A stretch of 64,000 nt of DNA from Allobosea sp. (lineage in GTDB: Bacteria > Pseudomonadota > Alphaproteobacteria > Rhizobiales > Beijerinckiaceae), in assembly GCF_017308075.1 (NCBI RefSeq), contig NZ_JAFKFX010000023.1, forward strand, positions 124,001-188,000. The letters are read 5' to 3'. Each line of letters starts with the position of its first letter. The first letter of the stretch is position 1. The notes below the pieces were generated by a model. That model was not told the DNA's origin. It was given only the letters and a program-made list of their open reading frames with translations, and searched no databases. The position numbers and the translations under genes were made by a program. Of the stretch, positions 1 through 9,266 are shown one piece after another.

Positions 1-990
1 CTGCAGGGCGCCACTGCCGCCGCGACGATCGGAACCTTCTCGATCGCGCGGGCGCAGACGCCTGAATTCACCTACAAATACGCCAACAACCTGCCGCTCG
101 CGCATCCGATGAACGTGCGCGCCAACGAGGCGATGGAGAAGATCAAGGCCGAGACCAATGGCCGCGTCGTCATCCAGATCTTCCCGAACAACCAGCTCGG
201 TTCCGACACCGACATGCTGAACCAGGTTCGCGCCGGCGGCGTCGAGTTCTTCACGCTGTCGCCGCTGATCCTCTCGACCCTGGTGCCGAATGCTTCGGTC
301 AGCGGCATCGGCTTCGCCTTCCCGAACTATGACGCGGTCTGGAAGGCGATGGACGGCGAGCTCGGCGCCTATGTCCGCGGCCAGATCGCCAAGGCGAACC
401 TGCATGTCATGGACAAGATCTGGGACAACGGTTTCCGTCAGATGACCTCGTCCAAGGGGCCGATCAATTCGCCGGCCGACCTCAAGGGCTTCAAGATCCG
501 CGTGCCGGTCTCGCCGCTCTGGACCTCGATGTTCAAGGCGTTCGACTCGGCCCCGGCCAGCATCAACTTCGCCGAGGTCTACACCGCGCTGCAGACCAAG
601 ATCGTCGACGGCCAGGAGAATCCGCTCGCGATCATCGCGACCGCCAAGCTGTTCGAAGTCCAGAAATATCTCTCGCAGACCAACCATATGTGGGACGGCT
701 TCTGGTTCCTGGCCAACCGCCGCGCCTGGGAGCGCCTGCCGCAGGACCTGCGCACGATCGTCGCCAAGCATATCGATGCCGCCGCCATGAACGAGCGCGC
801 CGACGTCGCCAAGCTCAATGCCGGGCTGCAGGCCGAACTGACCTCGAAGGGCATGGTCATCAACGAGACCAAGCCCGACGAATTCCGTGCGGCGCTCCAG
901 AAGGCCGGCTTCTACGCCGAATGGAAGGGCAAATATGGCGACGAGGCCTGGGCCATCCTCGAAAAGGCTGTCGGCGGCAAGCTCGCCTGA
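1..990 (+). CDS. TRAP transporter solute-binding protein, DctP family (5' end outside window)
   Basis: Periplasmic receptor of a tripartite ATP-independent (TRAP) importer, which delivers a small organic acid to a DctQ/DctM membrane pair. The frame is open from base 1; the first residues read like the end of an exported leader (IARAQ, then TPEFTYKYANNLP), so only the start of the signal peptide is missing. Family features are the early AHPMNVRANEAMEKI stretch, QLGSDTDMLNQVRAG, and the central GFKIRVP segment with the substrate-binding Arg expected in DctP proteins. The gene stops at 988-990. The DctQ/DctM genes do not follow, so they must lie upstream or elsewhere. The substrate cannot be told from sequence. 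Confidence 0.9.
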   Translation: MQGATAAATIGTFSIARAQTPEFTYKYANNLPLAHPMNVRANEAMEKIKAETNGRVVIQIFPNNQLGSDTDMLNQVRAGGVEFFTLSPLILSTLVPNASVSGIGFAFPNYDAVWKAMDGELGAYVRGQIAKANLHVMDKIWDNGFRQMTSSKGPINSPADLKGFKIRVPVSPLWTSMFKAFDSAPASINFAEVYTALQTKIVDGQENPLAIIATAKLFEVQKYLSQTNHMWDGFWFLANRRAWERLPQDLRTIVAKHIDAAAMNERADVAKLNAGLQAELTSKGMVINETKPDEFRAALQKAGFYAEWKGKYGDEAWAILEKAVGGKLA

Positions 991-1004
991 GCCTGCTGGC
1001 TCTG

Positions 1005-1082
1005 CCGTCATTGCGGCTGGAGCGAAGCGGGACGCCGAATCCATCGCGGAGCGCAACGCTCTTCGATGGATCGCCGGAACTG
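1005..1082. repeat. Degenerate copy of the CGTCATTCCGG intergenic palindrome (family B)
   Basis: Starts with CCGTCATTGCGG and contains AATCCATCG (1038-1046) facing CGATGGATC (1064-1072) around GAGCGCAACGCTC. This resembles the interior of the better preserved copies at 47605, 57434 and 61365, but the far terminal repeat is not recognisable. The rest of the 991-1256 gap holds only the operator described next. Confidence 0.45.
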
Positions 1083-1203
1083 CCCGGCTTCACCGCTTCT
1101 CCCGAATGGCGGTGCATCGACGTTCAGGGCGTGGCGCTTTGGCGCCGCGCCCTTTTTGCTTGCGATCGCCTGCCCCTCTGCTTGCTCTCCGTCCCATATC
1201 CCC

Positions 1204-1221
1204 CTACCGTCCGGTAGGTAG
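1204..1221. promoter_or_regulatory. TetR-type operator upstream of the acyl-CoA dehydrogenase gene
   Basis: CTACCGTCCGGTAGGTAG is an 18-bp imperfect palindrome (7 of 9 positions match in each half), close to the ACCGACCGGTCGGT type bound by many TetR regulators. It lies 35 bp upstream of the dehydrogenase start, whose ribosome site AGGGAGG is at 1244-1250. The TetR gene is the second gene of the same operon, so autorepression of the pair is the natural reading (inference). Confidence 0.6.
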
Positions 1222-1256
1222 TTGAGAGCGCGAAGGCGGCGCCAGGGAGGATCGCG

Positions 1257-2441
1257 ATGACGGCAGCGGAGAGCTTCGGGGCTGATGGCGCGGGGCAGCG
1301 CCGCTCGCCCTATTTCAGCGAGGAGCACGAGGCGTTGCGCGACCAGGTCCGCCGCTTCGTCGAGACCGAGGTCAAGCCGCACGGACTCGCCTGGGAAGAG
1401 GCCGGCATGGTGCCGCGCGCCGTGCTCGAACGCATGGGTGCGCTCGGCTTCTTCGGCATTCGCTACCCGGCCGAATATGGCGGGGCGGAGATGGACACGC
1501 TCGCGACCGTGATCCTCGCCGAGGAGCTCGGACGCTCGACCTTTTCCGGCTTCGCGATCACGGCGCTGGTCCATACCGACATGGCCTCAGTCCATCTCTT
1601 CAATGCCGGCAGCAAGGCGCAGCGCGACAAATGGATGCCGGATGTGGTCGCCGGCAAGGCGATCTGCGCGGTCGCCGTCACCGAGCCGGATGCCGGCTCC
1701 GATGTGAAGGGCATTCGCACCACGGCGCGGCGCGATGGCGACCACTACGTGCTGAACGGCGCCAAGATGTTCATCACCAATGGCGTCCATGGCGATCTCT
1801 ATTGCGTCGCGGCCAAGACCGATGCAGCGGCGAAGCCCTCGCAATCGGTCTCGATGTTCCTCGTCGAGAAGGGCATGCCGGGCTTCCGCGTCGGCCGCGC
1901 GCTCGACAAGCATGGCTGGCGCTGTTCCGACACCGCCGAACTGATCTTCGAGGAGTGCCGCGTTCCGGCCGAAAACCTGCTCGGCGGCGAGGGGCGCGGC
2001 TTCTACGCGATCATGAGCAATTTCCAGAATGAGCGTACGGTGATCGGCGCCATGGCGATGGGGGAGGCGCAGGCCGCGATCGAATTGACGCTCGACCATG
2101 TCCGCACGCGAAAAGCCTTCGGCGCGCCGCTCTGGGAGAAGCAGGCAATCCGCCAGAAGCTCTCCATGCTGGCCGCCAAGGTCGAGGCCGGGCGCCAGCT
2201 CGTCTACCACGCCGCCTGGCTCGACGTGCAGGGCTTCGACGCAACGCGCGAGGTCTCGATGGTCAAGGCCTATTGCGGCGAGCTGGTCAACGAAGTCATG
2301 TATGCCTGCGTCCAGTTCCATGGCGGCATGGGCTTCATGCGCGAGAGCGCGATCGAGCGCATGGCACGCGATGCCCGCGTCCAGGCGATCGGCGGCGGCG
2401 CCACCGAGGTGATGCTGGAAGAGGTGGCCAAGCGGCTGTGA
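1257..2441 (+). CDS. Acyl-CoA dehydrogenase
   Basis: FAD-dependent flavoenzyme that introduces the alpha-beta double bond into an acyl-CoA and passes electrons to ETF. The 394 residues have the normal three-part fold: helical N-terminus, a middle beta domain with the FAD/substrate signature AVTEPDAGSDVKGIRTTARR and NGAKMFITNG, and a helical C-terminus. The candidate catalytic glutamate lies in GFMRESAIERMARDAR, followed by the second family signature region (AIGGGATEVMLEE). The start is set by AGGGAGG six bases upstream. The stop overlaps the GTG start of the TetR gene (GTGA), so the two are translationally coupled. Chain-length or branched-chain specificity cannot be told from sequence. Confidence 0.93.
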   Translation: MTAAESFGADGAGQRRSPYFSEEHEALRDQVRRFVETEVKPHGLAWEEAGMVPRAVLERMGALGFFGIRYPAEYGGAEMDTLATVILAEELGRSTFSGFAITALVHTDMASVHLFNAGSKAQRDKWMPDVVAGKAICAVAVTEPDAGSDVKGIRTTARRDGDHYVLNGAKMFITNGVHGDLYCVAAKTDAAAKPSQSVSMFLVEKGMPGFRVGRALDKHGWRCSDTAELIFEECRVPAENLLGGEGRGFYAIMSNFQNERTVIGAMAMGEAQAAIELTLDHVRTRKAFGAPLWEKQAIRQKLSMLAAKVEAGRQLVYHAAWLDVQGFDATREVSMVKAYCGELVNEVMYACVQFHGGMGFMRESAIERMARDARVQAIGGGATEVMLEEVAKRL

Positions 2442-3058
2442 CGGCGCCAGCGATCCGAACAGGCCGGGCAGGGCCGGAGGGCGGCTCGCGCCGGCTGATC
2501 CTCGACATGGCGGCGCGCCTGCTGCGTTCCGGCGGGTATCACCAGACGAGCTTGCGCGAGATCGCCGAGGCTGTCGGCATCCGCAAGGCGAGCCTCTATC
2601 ACCACTTCGCGTCGAAGGAGGAACTCGTCGAGGCGGTGGTCAATGACGGCGTCCGCTTCGTCGACGAGGCGGTGGCCGCGGCGCTGGCTGCAGCGGCGCA
2701 GGCGGGTCCGCGCCAGCGGCTCGAGGCGGCGATCGCGGCTCATCTCGCTGCGCTGCATGGCCATGGCGACTATACCAGCGCAGCGATCAAGGTTTTCACC
2801 TTCGGCAGCGGCCCTGTGCCGGAGAGCGTGCGCCTGTCGCGCCGGCTCTACGAGGATGTCTGGCGCGGCCTCCTCGCCGAATTGCGGGAGGCCGGAGGGA
2901 TCGCGCCCGGCCGCTCGCCCGAGGCGCTGCGCCTGTTCCTGCTCGGCGCCTTGAACGGCTCGATCGACTGGTACCGGCCCGAGCGTTTCGATATCGCCGC
3001 GCTCTCTCGCGAATTCGCGGCCTTGGTCGCGCCTAACGGCGTCGACGCCGCGAAATAG
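2438..3058 (+). CDS. TetR/AcrR family transcriptional regulator
   Basis: A 206-residue repressor. An N-terminal TetR helix-turn-helix is clear (residues about 15-65: RLILDMAARLLRSGGYHQTS, then LREIAEAVGIRKASLYHHFA), followed by an all-helical ligand domain without recognisable specificity. I chose GTG 2438 because it overlaps the dehydrogenase stop as GTGA and gives a normal-length protein; the open frame runs further upstream inside the dehydrogenase but is not protein-like there. Its probable target is the palindrome at 1204-1221, with an acyl-CoA as plausible effector (inference from context). Confidence 0.88.
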   Translation: MTAPAIRTGRAGPEGGSRRLILDMAARLLRSGGYHQTSLREIAEAVGIRKASLYHHFASKEELVEAVVNDGVRFVDEAVAAALAAAAQAGPRQRLEAAIAAHLAALHGHGDYTSAAIKVFTFGSGPVPESVRLSRRLYEDVWRGLLAELREAGGIAPGRSPEALRLFLLGALNGSIDWYRPERFDIAALSREFAALVAPNGVDAAK

Positions 3059-3145
3059 CGTCGGTTTTCGCCATTTTCGACGATTTTCATTGAAGGCGCC
3101 GCCTCGCCTTAACCTTGCCTTGAGATTCGCCGCCGACGATGCCGC

Positions 3146-5458
3146 ATGGCGCGCGACAACCTGTTTCGATTCGGTGGCGAGTTTCTCGATTCCGCCCGCG
3201 AGGCGGTGTTTCGGCAGGCCCGCCTTGCGGAAACGTTGCGGCAATGTCGTCTGATCTTCCTGGTTTCGGCGGTCCTCAACACGCTGTTCCTGGTCAGCGA
3301 CTGGCGCTTCCACGGCACCTCGCATTTCTTCGTCGCGGTCCCGGCACGGCTCGTCGTGGTCGCCGCTTCGCTGCTTTGCTATGGGCTGGTGCGCAAGGCG
3401 ACGCGCTTCGAGGAGGCGCAGTGGATCCTGATCGGCTGGGAGGTCGCGACCGCCTTGGCCGTGGCGCTGCTGGTCTCCTCGCGCAGCGATCTGGCGCTCT
3501 TCGTCGTGATGATGCTGCCCTCGATCTTCTATCTGGTCGCGCCGACCGCCTTTCGCTGGACGATGACGCTGGGGGGCGGCTGCAGTGCCCTGATGCTTGC
3601 CGGCTATCTCGGCCGTGGCCCGTTCCCGACGACGCTGCCGGGGCTGGTCCTTGTCCTGGTCATGCTGAATTTCGCGCTCGGGCTGGTGGTGATCCATGGC
3701 AACCGCCTGCGCCGGCTGGAATGGACGGCGACCCAGGCCGAGCGCGAGGCCAAGGATGCGCTCGGCGTCAGCCAGGCGATGATCGAGCGTCTGTTCATGG
3801 CGGTGCCGATCCCGCTGGTGGTGGCCTCCCGTGAGGACGGTCGCTTCCTGCGCAGCAATGATGCGGCGAAGCGCTATTTCGGCCGCGAGCAGCTTGCCAC
3901 GGCACGGGTCTCGGACATCCTTTTCGCGGAGCGTGACCGGCGCGAGATTCTGGGCAGGCTGGAGCAGCAGGACCAGATCTCCGGCTACGAGGCGCAGATG
4001 CGGGACGGCGCGGGGGCCCGGCGCGATGTCCTGATCACCGCGACCGGCGTGCCGATCGATGGCGCGCTCGCCGTGTCGCGGGCATCGTCGACATCACCGA
4101 TCGCAAGGCGGCTGAGGCCCGCGCCAGGTGGCAGGCGACGCATGACGACCTGACCGGCCTGCCGAACCGCCTGCTCTTCCAGGAGCGTCTGCAGCAAGCG
4201 CTCGATATCATGGCCGAGACAGGCGGCACGGTCAGCCTGTTCCTGATCGATCTCGACGACTTCAAATCGGTCAACGATACGCTTGGCCACGATGCCGGCG
4301 ACGAATTGCTTTTCCAGGCGGCGGCGAGGCTCGCCGGCGCGCTCGGCCCGGCCGACATGGTCGCCCGCCTCGGTGGCGACGAATTCGTCGTGCTCTCGCA
4401 GCAGGCGCTCGATGTCGCCGGCGCTCGCCTCAAGGCCGAGGCCCTGCTCGAGGCGCTGCGCGAGCCCTGCGAACATGCCGGACAGATGATCAGCCCCCGC
4501 GCCAGCCTGGGCATCGCGCTCGCGCCGGAACATGACCGCGACGGCGGCGAGCTAAGGAAGGATGCCGATCTCGCCCTCTATCGGGCCAAGGCCAATGGCC
4601 GCAACATCGCGGTCGTCTACGAGCCCGCGATGCAGGCTGCGATGACCCGGCGGGTCGCGATCTGCCGCGATCTGGTGCAGGTCCTCCGGGAAGACCGTAT
4701 TCTGCCCTTCTACCAGCCGCAGGTCGGGCTCGCGGACGGCAAGGTCGCGGGCTTCGAGGCGCTGGCGCCACCCGCAACGCGGCATCATCCCGGCTGCTGC
4801 CTTCCAGGAGGGCTTCCAGGATGTCGAGATCGCCGCCGGGATCGGCGATGCGATCGTCGCCGCGGTCCTGCGCGACCTGCGCGATTGGCTCGATGCCGGG
4901 CTCGAGCCGGGCATCGTCTCGGTGAACCTCTCCGCCGGCATTTTCCGAGATTCGGGGTTACCGGAACGCCTGCTCGGCAAGCTCGCGGCCGCAGGCGTGC
5001 CTACACGCTGCTTCGGCATCGAGGTCACGGAAAGTGTCTTGCTGGCCCGCAGCGCCGGCGAGGCCGAGCGCACCTTGCGGGCGCTGCGCGCCGCGGGGCT
5101 GCATGTCTCGCTCGACGATTTCGGCACCGGCTACGCCTCGCTCACCCATCTCAAGCGCTTTCCCGTCGATACGATCAAGCTCGACCGCAGCTTCGTCGGC
5201 CAGGTCGAGGAGGAGGGCGACGATGCCGCGATCGTCCGCGCGATGATCGCCCTTGCCACCGATCTCGGCCTCGGCATCGTCGCCGAAGGCGTCGAGACGG
5301 CGGGGCAGGAGGCCTTTCTGCGCCGCCATGGCTGCGCGCAGGCGCAGGGCTACCGCTATGCCCGGCCGGTCGCGGCGGCCCGAGTCCCCGCGCTCCTGAA
5401 GCAATCGACCCTGCTTCCCAAGCTCGCCGCCATGCGTGACGACAGCGCAGCAGCCTGA
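3146..5458 (+). pseudogene. Membrane PAS-GGDEF-EAL cyclic-di-GMP protein broken by two frameshifts
   Basis: Three successive frames together encode one protein of about 770 residues. Frame one (3146 to about 4072) gives several hydrophobic segments and a PAS-like domain; frame two (to about 4766) gives the GGDEF domain with intact RLGGDEF; frame three (to 5458) gives the rest of the EAL domain (NLSAGIF, DDFGTGYASL, KLDRSFV, VAEGVET). The first break fits loss of one C from a CCC run near 4071 (LAR-VAGIVDITDRK is restored by adding it). The second, at 4759-4766, fits loss of one copy of a tandem GCGCTGGC, which would restore GFEALARWRHPQRG. The inhibitory RxxD site before GGDEF is absent (GPAD). 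Sequencing error is possible, at least for the homopolymer. Confidence 0.8.
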
Positions 5459-5533
5459 GTCAGCGCGCTGGCGGCGTCGTGCTTTTCATGGCCGTATGGG
5501 GCTCGTCCGAGTTCCGAAGCGAGTCGAATCCGT

Positions 5534-6577
5534 ATGCGCGCCTTCTATCATCCCGAGCAATCGCTCCACGATCCCCAGCAGTATATGCGCTTCGGCCGTG
5601 TCGTCCCGCCGAAGGACCTGCCGGAGCGGACCGAAAAGCTGCTGGCAGCGCTGGCGCGCCACGGCGTCGCCCCGGAGACGCCGCAGCAGCACGGCACGGC
5701 ACCGATCCTGGCCGTCCATGACGAAGGCTTCATCCAGTTCCTGGAGACGGCCTGGGCGCGCTGGCAGGACCTGCCGGCCGAACGCGGGCCGGAAGTCTGG
5801 CCTGCGACCTTCCCCTATTGGAGCGGCAAGCCGGACGAGGACAAGCGCCCGCCCTGCCGTCCGACCGGCTTCCTCGGCCAACTCGGCTGGTATCTCGGCG
5901 ATCTCTCGGTACCGATCGGCGAGCATTGCTGGCGCTCGACCCTGCGCTCCACCGAGACCGCCGTCTCCGCCGCCGACGCGGTGCTCGCCGGTGAGCGTGC
6001 CGTCTATGCGCTTTGCCGTCCGTCCGGCCATCATGCCCGGGCCGACCGCTCCAGCGGCTTCTGCTACCTCAACAACTCGGCGATCGCCGCGCAGCGCCTG
6101 CGCAGCCGCTTCGGCAAGGTCGCGATCCTCGATGTCGACGCCCATCATGGCGACGGCACCCAGCAGATCTTCTATCGCCGCGACGACGTGCTGACCGTCT
6201 CGATCCATGCCGACCCGTCGAACTACTACCCGTTCTTCACCGGCTATGACGATGAGCGCGGCAACGGACCGGGCGAAGGTTTCAACCTCAACCTGCCTCT
6301 CGTCCATGGCGCCGCCGGGCCGGAGATGGAAGCTGCCATCGACCGGGCCGGGCGGGCGATCCGCGACTTCGGCGCCGAGGCGCTGGTCCTGGCGCTCGGC
6401 TACGACGCCCATAAGGACGATCCGATCGGCGTGCTGAAGCTCGACGCCGCCGACTTCGGCGGCATCGGCCGCCAGGTCAAGGCGATGGGGCTGCCGACCC
6501 TGGTGGTGCAGGAGGGCGGCTATGCCATCGAGGCGATCGGCGATTGCCTCGATGCGTTCCTGGGTGGGTTCAAGTAG
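5534..6577 (+). CDS. Histone deacetylase family amidohydrolase, acetylpolyamine deacetylase type
   Basis: Zinc hydrolase of the arginase/deacetylase fold, 347 residues, that probably removes acetyl groups from acetylated polyamines. The tandem histidines are H166-H167 (RPSGHHA), and the zinc ligands are D202 and H204 (DVDAHHGDGTQ) and D291 (GYDAHKDDP). Length, the N-terminal VVPP segment and the FLETAWARW stretch match my memory of the Mycoplana acetylpolyamine amidohydrolase rather than the short AcuC type. The ribosome site is weak. It follows the broken GGDEF-EAL gene after 75 bp and is closed by the hairpin at 6642-6673. The acyl substrate is inferred from family resemblance only. Confidence 0.85.
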   Translation: MRAFYHPEQSLHDPQQYMRFGRVVPPKDLPERTEKLLAALARHGVAPETPQQHGTAPILAVHDEGFIQFLETAWARWQDLPAERGPEVWPATFPYWSGKPDEDKRPPCRPTGFLGQLGWYLGDLSVPIGEHCWRSTLRSTETAVSAADAVLAGERAVYALCRPSGHHARADRSSGFCYLNNSAIAAQRLRSRFGKVAILDVDAHHGDGTQQIFYRRDDVLTVSIHADPSNYYPFFTGYDDERGNGPGEGFNLNLPLVHGAAGPEMEAAIDRAGRAIRDFGAEALVLALGYDAHKDDPIGVLKLDAADFGGIGRQVKAMGLPTLVVQEGGYAIEAIGDCLDAFLGGFK

Positions 6578-6641
6578 CGCTCCTTCTCCCCTCGGGACGA
6601 AGGTCCCGGTAGGGGATGAGGGCGGTTCGACCGGGTGAAAC

Positions 6642-6673
6642 GAGAAAAGGGCCGCCTACGCGACCCTTTTCTC
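6642..6673. terminator. Bidirectional terminator hairpin
   Basis: GAGAAAAGGG (6642-6651) and CCCTTTTCTC (6664-6673) form a perfect 10-bp stem around a 12-base loop; the A and T runs inside the stem give a U-rich 3' arm on either strand. It lies between the convergent deacetylase and msrA genes and can serve both. Confidence 0.6.
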
Positions 6674-6746
6674 ATCCGTCAGCGCTACGCGCTGCCATCT
6701 TGTCCCGCCGCATGTCCGGCGTTTCCGACGTGCGCATCCAAAAGTG

Positions 6747-6772
6747 CCAATCTCGGGCAAGCCCGAGATTGG
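6747..6772. repeat. REP-like perfect hairpin
   Basis: CCAATCTCGGG, loop CAAG, CCCGAGATTGG: an 11-bp perfect stem 20 bp beyond the msrA stop. It has no T-tract and looks like a short repetitive palindrome, though it would also protect a 3' mRNA end. Confidence 0.5.
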
Positions 6773-6791
6773 TGGGAGAAGGTAGATTTCG

Positions 6792-7298
6792 CTACTCCGC
6801 CGCCTCGCGGCGCGGCAGCACCCAGTCCGGCCGAGCCCAATGGCAGGTGTAGCCGGCCGGATAGCGTTCCAGGTAGTCCTGATGCTCCGGCTCGGCCTCC
6901 CAGAAATCCCCTTCGGGCTTCACCTCTGTGACGACCTTGCCCGGCCAGCGGCCGGAGCTGTTGACCGCAGCGATCACCTCCTCGGCGATCTGCTTCTGCG
7001 TCTCGTCGACATAGTAGATCCCCGAGCGATAGCTGGTGCCGAGGTCGTTGCCCTGGCGATTCAGCGTCGTCGGGTCGTGGATCTGGAAGAAGAACTCGAC
7101 CAGCTGCCGGTAACCGATCCTGGCGGGGTCGAAGACGATCTCGATGCCCTCGGCATGGCTGCCGTGATTGCGATAGGTCGCATTCTTCACATCGCCGCCG
7201 GTGTAGCCGACACGGGTCTTCTCGACGCCGGGGAGCTTGCGGATCAGGTCCTGCATGCCCCAGAAGCAGCCGCCCGCGAGTACAGCACGTTCCGTCAT
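6792..7298 (-). CDS. msrA: Peptide-methionine (S)-S-oxide reductase
   Basis: Repairs oxidised methionine by reducing methionine-S-sulfoxide. The 168-residue protein has the MsrA active site GGCFWG with catalytic Cys11 near its start, plus [22 protein letters not shown] and the substrate pocket around [10 protein letters not shown]. Start at 7298: the coding strand carries GGAGG 6 bases upstream; an ATG 39 bases further upstream lacks a ribosome site. A second cysteine near the C-terminus (GYTCHW) could act in recycling, but no typical C-terminal resolving motif is seen. No linked msrB. Confidence 0.95.
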   Translation of the reverse strand: MTERAVLAGGCFWGMQDLIRKLPGVEKTRVGYTGGDVKNATYRNHGSHAEGIEIVFDPARIGYRQLVEFFFQIHDPTTLNRQGNDLGTSYRSGIYYVDETQKQIAEEVIAAVNSSGRWPGKVVTEVKPEGDFWEAEPEHQDYLERYPAGYTCHWARPDWVLPRREAAE

Positions 7299-7402
7299 GT
7301 CAAACCTCCTTGCTGCCGCCGAGATAAGCATCGGCATCCGAATTCGCCATGGCGCTCGTCATGTCGCCGCCTTGGTTTTCCCACGGCAGCCCTGATCGCT
7401 TG

Positions 7403-7428
7403 AAGAGGCCGTCGGGAGACGGCCTCTT
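7403..7428 (-). terminator. Terminator hairpin after the TPP-enzyme gene
   Basis: AAGAGGCCGTC, loop of four, GACGGCCTCTT: an 11-bp perfect stem located 48 bp past the stop of the leftward gene 7476-9032. The 3' arm ends in CUCUU. The gap between it and msrA shows nothing else except the msrA ribosome site. Confidence 0.6.
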
Positions 7429-7475
7429 GCATCGCGGTTGAGCCAAGGCTCTGCGGCGGCGAGGAGCCCGAGAGC

Positions 7476-9032
7476 TCAGATTACCGCCTCGATCAGGAAC
7501 GGGCCTTTCCGCGACAATGCGCCCTTGAACAGCCTGGTGAACTCCTCGGCCGTGGTGGCGCGCCCGGCCTCGACGCCCATGCTCTTCGCCATCGCCACCC
7601 AGTCGAGCGCCGGCTGGTCGAGATTGAGCATTTGCGTGGCGTTCTTGCCGAAATCATTGACGCCGACGGCGCGCATCTCGCCATGCAGGATCGCATAGGT
7701 CCGGTTGGCGAAGATCACGGTGACGACGTCGAGATTCTCGCGGGCCTGCGTCCACAGGCCCTGGACCGTATACATCCCGGAGCCGTCGGCCTGCATGCCG
7801 ATGACCTTGCGGTCAGGGCAGGCGACCGCCGCGCCGATCGCCAGCGGGATGCCTTCGCCGATCGCGCCGCCGGTGAGCTGGATATAGTCGTGCTGCGGCG
7901 CGTGATGGCACTGCGCATAGAACATCCGGCCCGACGAGATCGATTCATCGCAGATGATGCTGTTCTCGGGCAGCAGGGTCGAGACGATGGTGCAGACCTT
8001 GTCGGCGTCGAGCGCTCCGGTCGGGAGCGCTCCGTTAGCGGCAGCCGGTTCGGCGATGAAGGCCGGCGCTACGGCGCGGGCCGATAATTCGTCAGCCAGA
8101 GCCTCGATCGCGCCGGGCAGGTCGTCGCCGGGCGCAGCCAGCGTCTCGACTGCGCAGCCGTCATGGATCAGCCGGCCGGGCTTGCCGGGATAGGCGAAGA
8201 AGCCGACCGGCACCTGGGCGCCGACCAGCACCAAAAGGTCGACGTTCTCAAGCTGCTTCAGCGCCATGTCGATCGGGTAGGGCACCTTCGGCAAAGCGAC
8301 GCGGCCGGCGCCGCGCTCGATGCGCCCGTTCGACATCTGGCCGAAGACGCGCGCCCCGGTCGCGGCGCAGATCCGCGCAGCCGTCTCCATCGGTCCCTCG
8401 CGCAGCGCGAGGCCGGTCATCATCAGCGCGGCGCGCGAGCCGTGCTTGCGCAGCAGCGCCGCGATCTCGCGCACCCGTGCCGGATCGGCGCTCTTCAGGG
8501 TGGGAACCGTGGTCGGTGCGAGCGTCGCCGGCTCGACGCTGCCCCAGGCGCAATCGGCCGGTAGGATCACCGTGGTGACGCCCGGCAGGGAGAGCGAGGC
8601 GGCATAGGCCTCGCCGATCGCCGGGCCGACATCCTCGGGACTCTCGATGCGTCGGACGAAATGCGACATCGGCCAGGCCAGCCCCTCGATGTCGCTGGTC
8701 AGCGGCGCGTCATGCTGGAGATGGTAGGTCGCGTGGTCGCCGACGACGTTGATCATCGGAGTCCTGGCGCGCTTGGCGTTGTGCATGTTGGCGAGGGCAT
8801 TCGCCATGCCCGGCCCGCAATGCAGCAGGGTCGCAGCCGGCTTGTCGGCCATGCGGGCATAGCCGTCGGCGGCGCCGGTCACCACGCCCTCGAACAGGCC
8901 GAGCACGCAGCGCATCTGCGGCTTGCGGTCGAGCGCCGCGACGAAGTGCATTTCGGAGGTGCCGGGATTGGCGAAGCAGACGTCGACGCCGTTGATGAGG
9001 AGAGTGTCGCAGAGGCGATCGGCGCCGTTCAT
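7476..9032 (-). CDS. Thiamine-diphosphate enzyme, acetolactate synthase large-subunit-like
   Basis: A 518-residue enzyme with the three-domain TPP fold: an N-terminal pyrimidine-binding domain carrying the activating glutamate (LGLFEGVVTGAADGYARM), a central domain, and a C-terminal diphosphate domain (GMQADGSGMYTVQGLW and the following ANRTYAIL). The ADG...NR form departs from the usual GDG...NN but, from memory, is normal in this acetolactate-synthase-like subgroup. Start chosen at 9032 because GAGG lies 8 bases upstream; ATGs at 9050 and 9167 lack good sites. No regulatory small subunit is nearby, so it is probably not the biosynthetic IlvB and may be a decarboxylase or ligase of another 2-oxo acid. 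Confidence 0.85.
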   Translation of the reverse strand: MNGADRLCDTLLINGVDVCFANPGTSEMHFVAALDRKPQMRCVLGLFEGVVTGAADGYARMADKPAATLLHCGPGMANALANMHNAKRARTPMINVVGDHATYHLQHDAPLTSDIEGLAWPMSHFVRRIESPEDVGPAIGEAYAASLSLPGVTTVILPADCAWGSVEPATLAPTTVPTLKSADPARVREIAALLRKHGSRAALMMTGLALREGPMETAARICAATGARVFGQMSNGRIERGAGRVALPKVPYPIDMALKQLENVDLLVLVGAQVPVGFFAYPGKPGRLIHDGCAVETLAAPGDDLPGAIEALADELSARAVAPAFIAEPAAANGALPTGALDADKVCTIVSTLLPENSIICDESISSGRMFYAQCHHAPQHDYIQLTGGAIGEGIPLAIGAAVACPDRKVIGMQADGSGMYTVQGLWTQARENLDVVTVIFANRTYAILHGEMRAVGVNDFGKNATQMLNLDQPALDWVAMAKSMGVEAGRATTAEEFTRLFKGALSRKGPFLIEAVI

Positions 9033-9266
9033 TCGGGAAACCTCGTCCATTTGGCGCTGCGCGCCGGGGAGGCGAGGGGATGAAATATCCCCCCTGCTGT
9101 CAAACAAGAGAAATTCATTGCCTCCCCCAGCGTCGTTGATGCCGGCTTGACTGATTTGCATAGGCATTTAACTTGCCTTGGAACAAAGCTTGCATCGTGC
9201 CACGACGAGGCTGGGTTCAGCTCCGCCCGCGCAAGGCCGGCGCAGATATCAGGGGAAGGGTTTCGA

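Noticed and set aside
7476-9032. Inactive TPP enzyme because of ADG instead of GDG
   Set aside because: The activating Glu and the rest of the cofactor site are present and this subgroup normally carries ADG...NR, so loss of activity is not indicated.
9033-9266. TPP riboswitch before the NMT1-type receptor gene
   Set aside because: The THI5/NMT1-like name suggests thiamine, but no thi-box consensus such as CUGAGA is present in the leader, so a thiamine precursor role is not supported.
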